In this document: positions 43,181 through 52,335 of the stretch, piece by piece
Layout of the letters: the number at the start of each line of letters is the position of its first letter
Position numbering within the stretch: the first letter of the stretch is position 1
From: Bdellovibrio sp. BCCA
Lineage (GTDB): Bacteria; Bdellovibrionota; Bdellovibrionia; Bdellovibrionales; Bdellovibrionaceae
Direction of reading: 5' to 3'
Length of the DNA stretch: 64,000 nt
NCBI RefSeq assembly: GCF_037996825.1
Contig: NZ_JBBNAC010000001.1
Location: 992,001-1,056,000 of the forward strand
Made by a program: the position numbers and the translations under genes
Notes under the pieces: model-generated
Told to the model about the DNA's origin: nothing
The model's database searches: none
The model's input: only the letters and a program-made list of their open reading frames with translations

Positions 43181-44445
43181 TGGTTTTCTTAAAATTAGCT
43201 ATCAAGTCATTGAAGAATCGTGCGTTTGCTACCACTTTGACTGTGATCTCTATCGCACTCAGCGTGTCTTTGCTTTTATCGGTTGAGCGCGCCAAGCGTG
43301 CCGCGGAAGAAGGTTTCACGCAAACAATCAGTAAAACAGATTTGATTGTGGGCGCGCGCAGTGGACCGTTGCAATTGATTCTCTATACCGTTTTCAATAT
43401 GGGAAATGCCACTCACAATATTTCCTATGAAACTTATCAGGACGTAAAAAAGAATCCGGCCATTGATTGGACGATTCCGTATTCTTTAGGTGACGGCCAT
43501 CGTGGCTTCCGCGTTGTTGGAACGAACGAAGATTTCTTTAAGCACTATCACTATCGTGGCGATCAAAAAATCGAACTTGAGCACGGTATTGAGTTCCATG
43601 ATTTGTGGGATGTGGTGATTGGCGCTGATGTCGCCCGCAAATTAAATTATAAATTAGGGGATCGCATCGTTGTCGCGCATGGAGTGACAAAAGGTGAGGG
43701 CATTCAGAATCACGAAGACAAGCCTTTTGTTGTTTCTGGAATTATGAAACCCACAGGAACTCCGCTGGACCGCGCTGTCTATATGTCATTAGAGGGCATG
43801 GAAGCTTTGCACGTGGATTGGCAGGAGGGAGCAGCTCCAACAGCTGACAAAATGATTCCTCGTGAACAGCTTAGCAAAGAGAAATTGAAAGTTCATTCAA
43901 TCACGGCGTTCTTTGTCGGCGCTAAATCCCGCATCGAAACTTTGAAACTGCAACGTGAAATCAATAACTATAAAGAAGAACCCCTTCTCGCAATCATTCC
44001 CGGTGTGACTTTGAGTGAACTCTGGAACGGGCTTTCTTATGTGGAAGGCGTGTTGAGAATGATTTCATGGATGGTTGTTGTCGTGGGCTTGATGGCGATG
44101 TTGATTTCATTAACGACGACATTGAATGAACGCCGTCGTGAAATGGCTATCCTTCGCGCGGTGGGGGCGCAGTCTTCGCAAATCGTCGGTCTGTTGGTTT
44201 TTGAATCTGCTCTGTTGACCGCTTTAGGGGTGGCACTTGGAGTGGTGTTATCCGTGGGACTTGTCGCTATTCTAAAACCGTGGATTGAAACAGAGTTCGG
44301 TCTTTACCTTGTTGGACCGTGGTTCACACAGCGCGAACTTCTTTACATGGTTATCACCCTGATCGGCGGAACTTTAATCGGTTTGATCCCGGCTCTTAGG
44401 GCACAGAACTTGGCTCTCAAAGACGGCTTGAGTGTGAAGCTCTAG
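43180..44445 (+). CDS. ABC transporter permease, FtsX/MacB type (ZrgC-like)
   Basis: A 421-residue permease with one N-terminal membrane helix, a large periplasmic domain, and three C-terminal helices (about 285-305, 340-365, 385-405), the FtsX/MacB layout. ATG 43180 overlaps the ATPase stop as TGATG, with AAGG upstream; GTG 43177 is the alternative. It completes the four-gene Zrg-like operon. The ZrgE component is not recognised nearby. Confidence 0.88.
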   Translation: MVFLKLAIKSLKNRAFATTLTVISIALSVSLLLSVERAKRAAEEGFTQTISKTDLIVGARSGPLQLILYTVFNMGNATHNISYETYQDVKKNPAIDWTIPYSLGDGHRGFRVVGTNEDFFKHYHYRGDQKIELEHGIEFHDLWDVVIGADVARKLNYKLGDRIVVAHGVTKGEGIQNHEDKPFVVSGIMKPTGTPLDRAVYMSLEGMEALHVDWQEGAAPTADKMIPREQLSKEKLKVHSITAFFVGAKSRIETLKLQREINNYKEEPLLAIIPGVTLSELWNGLSYVEGVLRMISWMVVVVGLMAMLISLTTTLNERRREMAILRAVGAQSSQIVGLLVFESALLTALGVALGVVLSVGLVAILKPWIETEFGLYLVGPWFTQRELLYMVITLIGGTLIGLIPALRAQNLALKDGLSVKL

Positions 44446-44452
44446 GGCTTCA

Positions 44453-47400
44453 CTAACGCAAGCCGAGTTCCGCGGCGCTAAATTCTATTTCGTAAACTCC
44501 GACGGTCGCACCGGCGTTTGTGGTTCCCGTAAGATAGAAAGTTGTCGACCCGGCTGGGCAGTTGTAAAGTGTTTGAATTGTCGACATGTGATTGCCCACG
44601 GCTCCTGCATCATTCGTAGTATTAGAGACTCCTCGAATAACCGTTCCCGAGGCAGAGCCGACTCGAATATAAAACGATGTTCCGTTCCAGCCCACGCTAC
44701 TCAAATTTGAGGCACTAAAATTCGCAAAAATAAGAATGGGACCGCCATTACAGGTCATTGTAAATGAGGCAATCGTGCCTGCAGAGGTAAAGCTTGTATT
44801 TCCAGGATTATTCTTTGACCAAGAGTTGCTTGATTTGAAATTTCCATTAACGTCCAACTTTGCAGTCGGCGCTGCTGTTCCGACACCCACGTTTCCGTCA
44901 GCGCGAACGGCCAGGCGGCTCGTGCCATTAGAGCGCGCATTGATCACATACGAAGCCGTATCCGTTGCTGCCGTATAAACTTGAAGTCCGTTTGAAGCAG
45001 CGGCTGTGCCGGAATTAAAAAAGATTCCAGAATAACCCGTTGTCGCCGTCTGCCAACTTAATCCTCCCGGCGCAATTCCGTTTCCGTTAACACTGGCGAT
45101 GGTGCCTGTGTCGCCTAAGTTGATGGCGGTGTTTGCCAGTTGACCTGCGGGATTTGTTGTTCCGATACCCACGTATCCCGTATTTAAAACCACTAAAGGA
45201 GTGATAAGCGTATTATCGCCTTTATTCAGAACTACTTTCATCGCACCAGGTGTAGAGCCCGCACTCCAGTTTGTAGCAGAAACGAAAGAGAGATAACCTG
45301 TTGTTGCGCGGTCTGTGGAAGTTGTTCCGTAGTAAGCGCTGCCTCCGAATGCTGCAATTTCGTCATTGGCCAGAACCGGAGCATATGTCCCGACACTGGT
45401 TCCACGACTTTTGATCGACCAGTGGCCTGCCGCTGCAGAAGCATTTTCAAAGCGAGTTAAATACAAACTGCTGGAACTCCAGTCCGTTCCTGTTACGTGC
45501 ATCCTTACTTCAGGCGCATTATTGCCGACACCGATAGACCCATTCGTCGCAATCATTAAATCAGGAATTTGATTTGAGTTGTGAGTAAAAAGAGCAATCG
45601 CACGCGGAACAGTATTGACGGAACGCGAATACATCCACGACCAATTATTCGTCGTATCGTAACCAAAAGTCATTCCGTTATTGGAGGCGTCTTCAAATGT
45701 GGTCATGCCATAATCAGCTTGTCCATTTGCAGTGCCAGTCACTTGAAAGTTGGAAGTTGGTGACGTCGTTCCGATTCCCACTTTGCCATTACTTGTAATC
45801 GTCATGCGGGAAGCATTGTTCGTTTCAAAATTTAGGTTGAAGGAATCATTCAAACCCAGCGTGGCATTGGCGCCAAAACTATTTCCACCATTAGCAAAAA
45901 CTCCGGAAGAGGAGTAGTTGGTACAACCCATCACTCCGGCACCGTCGAAAGTTACAAGTTCTCCGACGCCGCAGTTGAAAGTTGTTAACGCGTTTCCCGT
46001 TCCATTGGAAACAATCAATCTGTTTGCAGCGAATGACGTAGCTCCTGTACCACCTTTAGTTGTAGGAACAGCAGATGGGAAGTTTGCTGGATCTGCGCTG
46101 ATCGTGCCAGAGGAAACTGCGATACCCGCTCCAACTTGCACGGCCCCTTTGGCCGATGTTGTTGCGTCGTTAATTGAAATCGCTGGAGTTGTTGAACCTG
46201 TCGCGACAACGATCGGAGCTGTTCCAGTAACATTTGTCACGGTTCCACCAGAAGAAGTGTCCGTATCATTCGCACATTCCCAGCGAGAATTTGCAGCGAT
46301 CCACTTTAAGACTTGGCCGTCAGTACAAGCGACGTTGTTAGGTTTATAAGTTAAATATTTTGTCACGGCACTATTGATGTCGCCGTAATCTAAAGTGACA
46401 GCACCCGTTTTTGTAGCAACGGAGGTCACAGGAAAAGCAATTGCAGAATTTGAAGCCGCTGTCAAACGACCTTGAGCATCGACGGTGAAAGTGCCAACTT
46501 GTGTTGTAGAACCATATGAGCCTGCGGTCACAGCAGTATTTGCTAATGAAATAGTTCCTGTCGAAGTGATGGGGCCACCGCTTAAGCCCGTACCTGTTGC
46601 TACATTCGTAACTGTACCACCAGCATTATTATCAGAAGCCGGGGCCCACTTCGTTCCATCGTATTTTAAGACTTGGCCAGAAGTTAATCCGGTCGTGTCA
46701 ACATCAACGCCTTTAATCTTGTTAACGGAAACAGCGCCAATAGTTCCGCTCACATCACCTGCAACAGAAACATTGATCGCCTGACATTGAAAAGATCCAG
46801 AAACAGAATTCCAATAAGGAGTTTGGTGAGCGGCACAATTCGCACTTCCCACGGCTGAATTAAAAGCGGCGACAGTGTGATAACCACTCAGTGTTGATGT
46901 CAAATTCGTGACGTCACTGATTGCAATCGCAGAGCTTCCCCATTGAGAGCCGTCAAATTTTAGAAAGTGGCCAGTCGTTGGAGCGGTATTGGAAACCGCC
47001 ACTCCTTGAAGTTTCGCAACAGCGGGATTCGGATAAGTCCCAGACAGATCTCCACCAGCAGTTCCTGTCGGTGGACGTGAATTTGTAAAACGAGAGTCAT
47101 CGCCCGCAGCGACTGTTCCGGTCGTCGTACCCACATTCAGTGTCAGTTGTGGAGTCGATGTTGGATTAGTCACACTCAAATAAGCATTTGCCGAACTCAC
47201 TGTTGTTACGGTTCCACCGCTGGCTCCTGTTACCGGAGCGCAAACCATCGCCGTTCCATTCCAACTTAAAAATTCGTTGGCGGCACAAGTTGGAACTCCT
47301 GTTTTCAAAACGAAATCATTTTCAGTTTTCGTACCGAGTTTTGCAGCAGAAGCCGCATAAGCAGAATAAGGAACCGTGCGAATTTCATTATCAGGACTGA

Positions 47401-47827
47401 TCACCTTCCAACCAGTACCGTCATGAAATTGAACTCGTAAGAGGCGAGCATGACCTTCTGTCGGCGTATATGAACTAACGACGTTGTTATTAGGATCAGC
47501 GCAGTCCTGTGTTTGACTATTATCAAAAACACTCAATAAAGTTTTTGTCGGAGAAGGGGGAAACAGTTTTGTTCCGGTGCCAATAGGCACGTCAAAAATT
47601 CCGTGGCTATTGGTCATATCGATACCGCTTTTTTGTTCACGATAGATAACGCACGTGCCATTGTTACTCGTAATTTCAAACAGAAAACTGACGTTATTGT
47701 ATTCTAAAGGAGAACCGTCGGTTTTAACGATGCGACCTTGATAGGTCAAAAAATTAGGTGCTGCTTCCATTGAAACAGAAAAAAAGAAGGCCAATAAAAA
47801 CAAGTACGTACAAAGAGGGCTCTTCAT
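44453..47827 (-). CDS. large secreted fibre protein with phage-tail-like repeats (mosaic adhesive trimer candidate)
   Basis: A 1124-residue protein with a signal peptide (VSMEAAP). Residues 25-160 form an N-terminal domain (LTYQGRIVKTDGSPL). The shaft is built of repeats seen in phage tail fibres: GGDLSGTYPNP at 258-268, GTGLSGGPITSTGTISL, TFTVDAQGRLTAASNS, several VGIGTTSP-type turns. The last 120 residues (from about 1000) carry a distinct beta-rich tip with two cysteines. In Bdellovibrio, mosaic adhesive trimer proteins with this plan bind prey surfaces; assignment to that group is inference. A palindrome lies just upstream. Confidence 0.82.
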   Translation of the reverse strand: MKSPLCTYLFLLAFFFSVSMEAAPNFLTYQGRIVKTDGSPLEYNNVSFLFEITSNNGTCVIYREQKSGIDMTNSHGIFDVPIGTGTKLFPPSPTKTLLSVFDNSQTQDCADPNNNVVSSYTPTEGHARLLRVQFHDGTGWKVISPDNEIRTVPYSAYAASAAKLGTKTENDFVLKTGVPTCAANEFLSWNGTAMVCAPVTGASGGTVTTVSSANAYLSVTNPTSTPQLTLNVGTTTGTVAAGDDSRFTNSRPPTGTAGGDLSGTYPNPAVAKLQGVAVSNTAPTTGHFLKFDGSQWGSSAIAISDVTNLTSTLSGYHTVAAFNSAVGSANCAAHQTPYWNSVSGSFQCQAINVSVAGDVSGTIGAVSVNKIKGVDVDTTGLTSGQVLKYDGTKWAPASDNNAGGTVTNVATGTGLSGGPITSTGTISLANTAVTAGSYGSTTQVGTFTVDAQGRLTAASNSAIAFPVTSVATKTGAVTLDYGDINSAVTKYLTYKPNNVACTDGQVLKWIAANSRWECANDTDTSSGGTVTNVTGTAPIVVATGSTTPAISINDATTSAKGAVQVGAGIAVSSGTISADPANFPSAVPTTKGGTGATSFAANRLIVSNGTGNALTTFNCGVGELVTFDGAGVMGCTNYSSSGVFANGGNSFGANATLGLNDSFNLNFETNNASRMTITSNGKVGIGTTSPTSNFQVTGTANGQADYGMTTFEDASNNGMTFGYDTTNNWSWMYSRSVNTVPRAIALFTHNSNQIPDLMIATNGSIGVGNNAPEVRMHVTGTDWSSSSLYLTRFENASAAAGHWSIKSRGTSVGTYAPVLANDEIAAFGGSAYYGTTSTDRATTGYLSFVSATNWSAGSTPGAMKVVLNKGDNTLITPLVVLNTGYVGIGTTNPAGQLANTAINLGDTGTIASVNGNGIAPGGLSWQTATTGYSGIFFNSGTAAASNGLQVYTAATDTASYVINARSNGTSRLAVRADGNVGVGTAAPTAKLDVNGNFKSSNSWSKNNPGNTSFTSAGTIASFTMTCNGGPILIFANFSASNLSSVGWNGTSFYIRVGSASGTVIRGVSNTTNDAGAVGNHMSTIQTLYNCPAGSTTFYLTGTTNAGATVGVYEIEFSAAELGLR

Positions 47828-47854
47828 ACATTCTTTATCGGAAATTTAACAAGG

Positions 47855-47881
47855 AAACTGAAGACGTTCTCAGTTTGAGAC
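47855..47881. repeat. palindrome TTCTCA-N3-TGAGAC upstream of the fibre gene
   Basis: TTCTCA gtt TGAGAC (47867-47881), the same core as at 18822 and 24376, plus AAACTG (47855-47860) and CAGTTT (47871-47876) as a second possible stem. It lies 40 bp upstream of the fibre start, just after the slyX stop. Confidence 0.5.
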
Positions 47882-47883
47882 GA

Positions 47884-48087
47884 CTAATAGTGCGGTGGCT
47901 TTTCTCCAGGACCACGAACGTCGTCTCCGTCGCCTAGACCTTGCAGACGTTTCGTCAGGGCTTGCAAGAGGCCTTCCAGTTTATCAATTGTTTGCTGTTG
48001 TTGATAAAGAACTTGGTTGAGTTCCTCAAGAAGGAATTCCTGATGGGCAATTTTGGTTTCAAGATCAATAAAGCGTTGTTCAGACAT
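47884..48087 (-). CDS. slyX: SlyX-family coiled-coil protein
   Basis: A 67-residue protein: RFIDLETKIAHQEFLLEELN then VLYQQQQTIDKLEGLLQALTKRL, the SlyX pattern (LE.KlafqE.tieeLn). A Pro/Gly-rich tail ends in HY, as in other SlyX proteins. Function is unknown; it forms a short coiled coil. It is 26 bp downstream of the JmjC-like cupin gene. Confidence 0.88.
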   Translation of the reverse strand: MSEQRFIDLETKIAHQEFLLEELNQVLYQQQQTIDKLEGLLQALTKRLQGLGDGDDVRGPGEKPPHY

Positions 48088-48113
48088 GCGCTGCTTTTCC
48101 CACTTTTTAGGCT

Positions 48114-48806
48114 CTAATACAAGTGTAAATTCTGCTCGGGTTGAAGCACTTCCGCGGTGTGGACTCCAATAGAAAGATGGATGGAGTCGGTCATAGCCTG
48201 CGCCTTATGCCAATAACCTGCTGGAATATAAAGCCAGTCTCCAGCCTTAAGCCAACAGCGAATTTCAGGAGCCGGAGGTTCCCTTAAAAAATATTCCCGC
48301 TGCGAAGCTTTACGGTCTAGCGGACGGGGAGTCGTGGTGTTTTTGCGCAGGCGAAATTCTTTTTCTCCAAAAGTTTGAATCACGAAAACCTCGTCTAAAT
48401 CATAGTGCCATTCAAAGCCCTCTTGTTGCGCAGGCGTACAGTAGACTTGTAAATCTATCGGGCATTGAAAGAAGGACTGAAAATCCTGGGCAATCATTTG
48501 TGTTATGGGATGAGCCTGTTCCGCATGACGAATCAAAAGAGTGCGCTTGTTTTTAAACCCATGAAGAAACTGCTCTTTGCTTAAAGTACCCGTATTCAAA
48601 GATGAATCCTCGGGAAGTTTTCCCTGCATCGGAAGCCAGCAATCACTGTGACGATTTTCTAAAATTTCTTGCAGCATAAACCACGAGATGCAGTTTTTCA
48701 TGAAGAGCGCTTTTTCGGGAGCAGCAAAGGGACGCTCTTTAGCAATGTACTCCTGGGAAAACATAGAAAAAGGAATGGGGGAAAGAAGTTCTTCCAGAAT
48801 CGACAT
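48114..48806 (-). CDS. JmjC/cupin-type Fe(II)/2-oxoglutarate oxygenase-like protein
   Basis: A 230-residue protein with the double-stranded beta-helix metal triad: H134 and D136 in EWHYDLDEVFVIQTFGEKEF and H200 in YIPAGYWHKA. The pattern is that of ribosomal-oxygenase-like cupins (YcfD group), though it is shorter than YcfD (373) and lacks its C-terminal domain. The substrate is unknown. Probable operon with slyX. Confidence 0.8.
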   Translation of the reverse strand: MSILEELLSPIPFSMFSQEYIAKERPFAAPEKALFMKNCISWFMLQEILENRHSDCWLPMQGKLPEDSSLNTGTLSKEQFLHGFKNKRTLLIRHAEQAHPITQMIAQDFQSFFQCPIDLQVYCTPAQQEGFEWHYDLDEVFVIQTFGEKEFRLRKNTTTPRPLDRKASQREYFLREPPAPEIRCWLKAGDWLYIPAGYWHKAQAMTDSIHLSIGVHTAEVLQPEQNLHLY

Positions 48807-48872
48807 AAGTGACTCCTTAAAAAAACTTCTTACCTTGCTCCTAAATAAACGAACAAATTAATCTTAGGAAAA

Positions 48873-50699
48873 TTACGCAGCTTTCACTTTCACCTTGTCA
48901 GCTGCTTCCGCTTCGTAGTCGGAATAAGGTGTGCTGACTTCTACCATAGTGCCATCCGCAGCGCGATAACCGCGAACCTTGAACATCTTTAATGCTTCAG
49001 AGCGGCCTTTCACTTCGGCGGCACCGGCAAGTTCTGTTTTGAAATCTCCACCGATTTTTTCAATGACGGTATCGGAAATCAAAAGATCTGCACCGAACGC
49101 TTTTGTTGAAGCTTCAATACGTGATGCTGTATTGACCGTGTTTCCAATGACAGTGTACTCCATGCGCTCGTCAGAACCGATTGTTCCTGAAATTGCGGCT
49201 CCGGCATGAAGACCCATACCGATATTGATCGCAGGTTGGCCACGGGAAATACGCAGTTCATTGAGGCCCTCAAGAGCTTTCCTCATTTCAAGGCAAGCAC
49301 GAACGGCATTGTGAGCGTCGCGCTCAGAACCTTTCGGTGCGCCCCATACGGCCATAATCGCATCCCCGATAAATTTATCAACGACCCCGCCATGAGCATT
49401 GATGATTTTAACCATCACACCAAAGTACTCATTGAGCATCTCAACGACTTCTTCTGGAGAGCGTTTTTCTGAAAACGCCGTAAAGCCACGAATGTCCGAG
49501 AAGAAGACGACGACTTCTTTTGATTGACCGCCGACACCGATGTCTTTGCTGATCAAGTCTTCAGCGACAGAAGAGCCGTGGAATTTTGAGAAAAGATTTT
49601 TTACTTTATCACGCTCTTTCAGACCTTCCGTCATGTGATCAAACGCTTCTGCCAAGTCACCCACTTCATCGTGAGATCGGACTTGCGCACGGGCCTTCAC
49701 ATCGAAGTTCCCTTTAGAAACCAAGTTGATCATGTCCGCCAATTTTTCAATCGGGGAGGTGAGTGTCATAGAGAAAAGGAAGATAAAGAAGATCGCCATG
49801 GAGATCGCAGATCCGGCAACAAAGATCGCTCGACGTTTCACCTCATGGGACACTTCCAGGATTGTTTCTTCAGAGGTTTGTGAAATCAACGTCGCCCCAA
49901 AAGATGTTTTTACAGACGCGCCAAAATAGTTTTTATCAAAATCAGGATCAACGAATTTCGTTTGATACTGAGGCGACTTTTGCGCCAAAGCCTTTTGCAC
50001 AAAAGGATTTTTTGCTAAGTTCAGTCTTGCCATGGCCTTTTGTTCATCTTTATGCGCTAAAAGTTCACCGTAACGATCCACAAGATACTGCGTTCTCTCT
50101 GAAGGATCCGTGAATGGTTTTTCAAGTGGAGCTAAAGCAATATCTGCCAAAGCAATATGCGTGATTTTTCCTTGAGCGTCGCGTACCAGTGGGATACCGA
50201 TCGTAATCATCGCCGGAGCTTTTGGATAGGAAGCATTTTTAAGTTCCACACTTCCTTGCGCAACCGAACGCAAAGGAAACTTCTGCCACGAGCGCACATG
50301 AATAATATAAGTGCTGGAAAGACCGTAAGGCTTAAGCACTTCGTCTTTTACTTTACGCGCGACAGTTTCAACGGAGCTTCCATCCAATTTTAAAACTTCA
50401 AGAGCGATAAAATTTTTATCTTTCGTAAAACTAAAATCAAAGTCGTCACCTGTGGCTGTTTCCGCCGCAGTTCCCTTCATTAAAAGAGACGCGCTGACGC
50501 GAGTTTTTTCCACCAAAGAACCAATGATGTTTTCAACTTCCTTCGCCTTAGCTGCCGCAGATTCCAAGTTCGCGATATCGACTTGCTCAGAAGATTTCTT
50601 TTCAAAGAAGTCTGAAGAGATCCAAGTGATCGTTCCGGTTGCCGCGACCAGAATCAGAATCGTTACTGTGATGAGTTTTGTTGAAATAGGTATTCTCAT
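48873..50699 (-). CDS. membrane adenylate/guanylate cyclase (class III) with sensor and HAMP
   Basis: Makes cyclic AMP or GMP. Membrane helix 1 (about 9-28), a large periplasmic sensor region, helix 2 (near 295-317), HAMP (SPIEKLADMINLVSKGNFDVK), then the class III catalytic domain: FSDIRGFTAFS with a metal Asp, VDKFIGDAIMAVWGAP, and GNTVNTASRIE with the conserved Asn/Arg transition-state pair. Start ATG 50699 with GGAG upstream; the frame begins 11 codons earlier inside the preceding gene. It is third in the FecR/FN3/cyclase operon, 13 bp after the FN3 gene. Confidence 0.92.
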   Translation of the reverse strand: MRIPISTKLITVTILILVAATGTITWISSDFFEKKSSEQVDIANLESAAAKAKEVENIIGSLVEKTRVSASLLMKGTAAETATGDDFDFSFTKDKNFIALEVLKLDGSSVETVARKVKDEVLKPYGLSSTYIIHVRSWQKFPLRSVAQGSVELKNASYPKAPAMITIGIPLVRDAQGKITHIALADIALAPLEKPFTDPSERTQYLVDRYGELLAHKDEQKAMARLNLAKNPFVQKALAQKSPQYQTKFVDPDFDKNYFGASVKTSFGATLISQTSEETILEVSHEVKRRAIFVAGSAISMAIFFIFLFSMTLTSPIEKLADMINLVSKGNFDVKARAQVRSHDEVGDLAEAFDHMTEGLKERDKVKNLFSKFHGSSVAEDLISKDIGVGGQSKEVVVFFSDIRGFTAFSEKRSPEEVVEMLNEYFGVMVKIINAHGGVVDKFIGDAIMAVWGAPKGSERDAHNAVRACLEMRKALEGLNELRISRGQPAINIGMGLHAGAAISGTIGSDERMEYTVIGNTVNTASRIEASTKAFGADLLISDTVIEKIGGDFKTELAGAAEVKGRSEALKMFKVRGYRAADGTMVEVSTPYSDYEAEAADKVKVKAA

Positions 50700-50712
50700 A
50701 ACAATCTCCAGG

Positions 50713-52335
50713 CTAGAAAGCCCACTCCGCAAAAATGTTTAGATAGTTTCCGACGATAGTGGACTCGTTCACGTCGCCATCCACGGCAAAGTTGTCAGAG
50801 CGAGGCACGGCATTGTAAGACATTTTGTCTTCGCGACGGGCATAACCGACAAGGCCTGTGAAAGTCGGAGTGAAACGATAACTTCCTAAAAATCCAAATT
50901 GAGTTGAAAGCGCCGGACGAAGTGGTTCTCCGTTAGGTGTGCTAATTTTCAACAACGACATGTACAAGTGTGCGTTAATTTGTAATCCCAGTTTTGGCGT
51001 GAGTGAGTACCAATACTCTGCGCCTACATGCGGCCCCGCCGACGTGATTTTTAAATCTTGAGATTGCCCCGAGAAAGGGTCACCGACGGTTTCAGGAAGT
51101 TCCTTGTAGTAAGGCCCCATTTGGAAACGCACTTCGCCGCGGTCTCCTATGGTCTGTCTATAAACGGCGTTGACCTCTGCCGAAGCAAAGGTCTGAGTTT
51201 TTCCGTTAAATGTGAAACCGCTTAAATCTATAATACTTAAAAATCCCCACGGCGTGTTTGGATTAAACCATCCTAAGCCCATCCGGCCTGTTCCGCCCAT
51301 CGCACTGTAGGCGACCGCCGAGTTTTTTTCTGGATTGCTTCCTCTAAACTGCATTTCGGTTATCAGATAACTAGCAACAGCATACCAGCCCGTCACACGG
51401 TCGATGGATTTTCTAACAAGAGCCGTGTATTCCGCCGCAGGAGAGCGATCACCATGACGAACAGAAAAACTTTGTTTTGCCAGAGGAGAGCTAGGACGCA
51501 TATCTGATTTTGCGCGAACAGCTACCTGGTATTTTCCGCCAGGCCATGTTTCATCAAAAGGCAAAGTGTCTTCTTGAGTGTTCTCAATGACTTTAAACTT
51601 TTCCCATTTTTTGGCTTTTTCATTGAGTTTCAAAACATAAACATCATAGCGAGAAGCATAATCCGGACGAGTCCATTTGATTTCGCGCACGAATTCGCTT
51701 TCAGGTTTTTCAATCTTAGGATTTTCAATGCCTTTACCTAAAACGGAGAATTGCCCGACCGATGTCGCGTCACTTTGAATGCCATCTTTATTAGCGGCCG
51801 AAACTTTCCATGTGTAGTTCATTGCTACCGGAAGTTCGACTTTGATATGCGTGTCGTTCAAAGTTTCTGAAACTTGCGTTTTGCCGTCTTCCGAAGTCAA
51901 AGTGAATTGATATTGGTCAGCACCGCCCACCGGGGCCCATTGGAAATCCATTTTCACTTTGTCAGATTCTTTGGAAACAATACGTGAACGGGAAGCCGGG
52001 GATTTTAAGACGGCTGTTTCAAGACCGACGTTGAATTCGCTCGCCGGACTCCATTCACCAGGAACGCCACGATAATCGCGCGAACGCAATTTCATCATGT
52101 ATTTTCCCGGAGCCAAACGACCATTCCAGGCAGCATCTTTCACTTTGAAAGTAAAAGTTTTGCCTTTGCCATCTTCTTTATCGTCTTCTTTACTTTGTGA
52201 AAGTTCGATCTCGTAGGATTTAGCGCCTTCAATGGCTTCCCACTCAAAGTTCACCAAACGGCGAAACGGCGCCGCCCAGACCGCTGCGGTCCAGAATGTG
52301 AAAATAAGAATGAAAAGCGAAGCGCTCAATCGCAT
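50713..52335 (-). CDS. exported protein with FN3-like modules and C-terminal beta-barrel
   Basis: A 540-residue protein with a signal peptide (AVWAAP). The first 300 residues contain repeated FN3-like modules (FEWEAIEGAKSYEIELSQ, FQWAPVGGADQYQFTL, IKWTRPDYASRYDVYV). The C-terminal 230 residues alternate in beta-barrel fashion and end in NIFAEWAF, an outer-membrane insertion signal. The ATG overlaps the FecR gene stop as TGATG. It links a periplasmic binding part to the outer membrane. No direct homologue recognised. Confidence 0.75.
   Translation of the reverse strand: MRLSASLFILIFTFWTAAVWAAPFRRLVNFEWEAIEGAKSYEIELSQSKEDDKEDGKGKTFTFKVKDAAWNGRLAPGKYMMKLRSRDYRGVPGEWSPASEFNVGLETAVLKSPASRSRIVSKESDKVKMDFQWAPVGGADQYQFTLTSEDGKTQVSETLNDTHIKVELPVAMNYTWKVSAANKDGIQSDATSVGQFSVLGKGIENPKIEKPESEFVREIKWTRPDYASRYDVYVLKLNEKAKKWEKFKVIENTQEDTLPFDETWPGGKYQVAVRAKSDMRPSSPLAKQSFSVRHGDRSPAAEYTALVRKSIDRVTGWYAVASYLITEMQFRGSNPEKNSAVAYSAMGGTGRMGLGWFNPNTPWGFLSIIDLSGFTFNGKTQTFASAEVNAVYRQTIGDRGEVRFQMGPYYKELPETVGDPFSGQSQDLKITSAGPHVGAEYWYSLTPKLGLQINAHLYMSLLKISTPNGEPLRPALSTQFGFLGSYRFTPTFTGLVGYARREDKMSYNAVPRSDNFAVDGDVNESTIVGNYLNIFAEWAF

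Noticed and set aside
45918-46349. Plus-strand 143-codon open frame inside the fibre gene
   Set aside because: It is antisense to the repeat shaft, lacks an RBS and reads as low-complexity Pro/Val/Thr, mirroring the repeats of the real gene.
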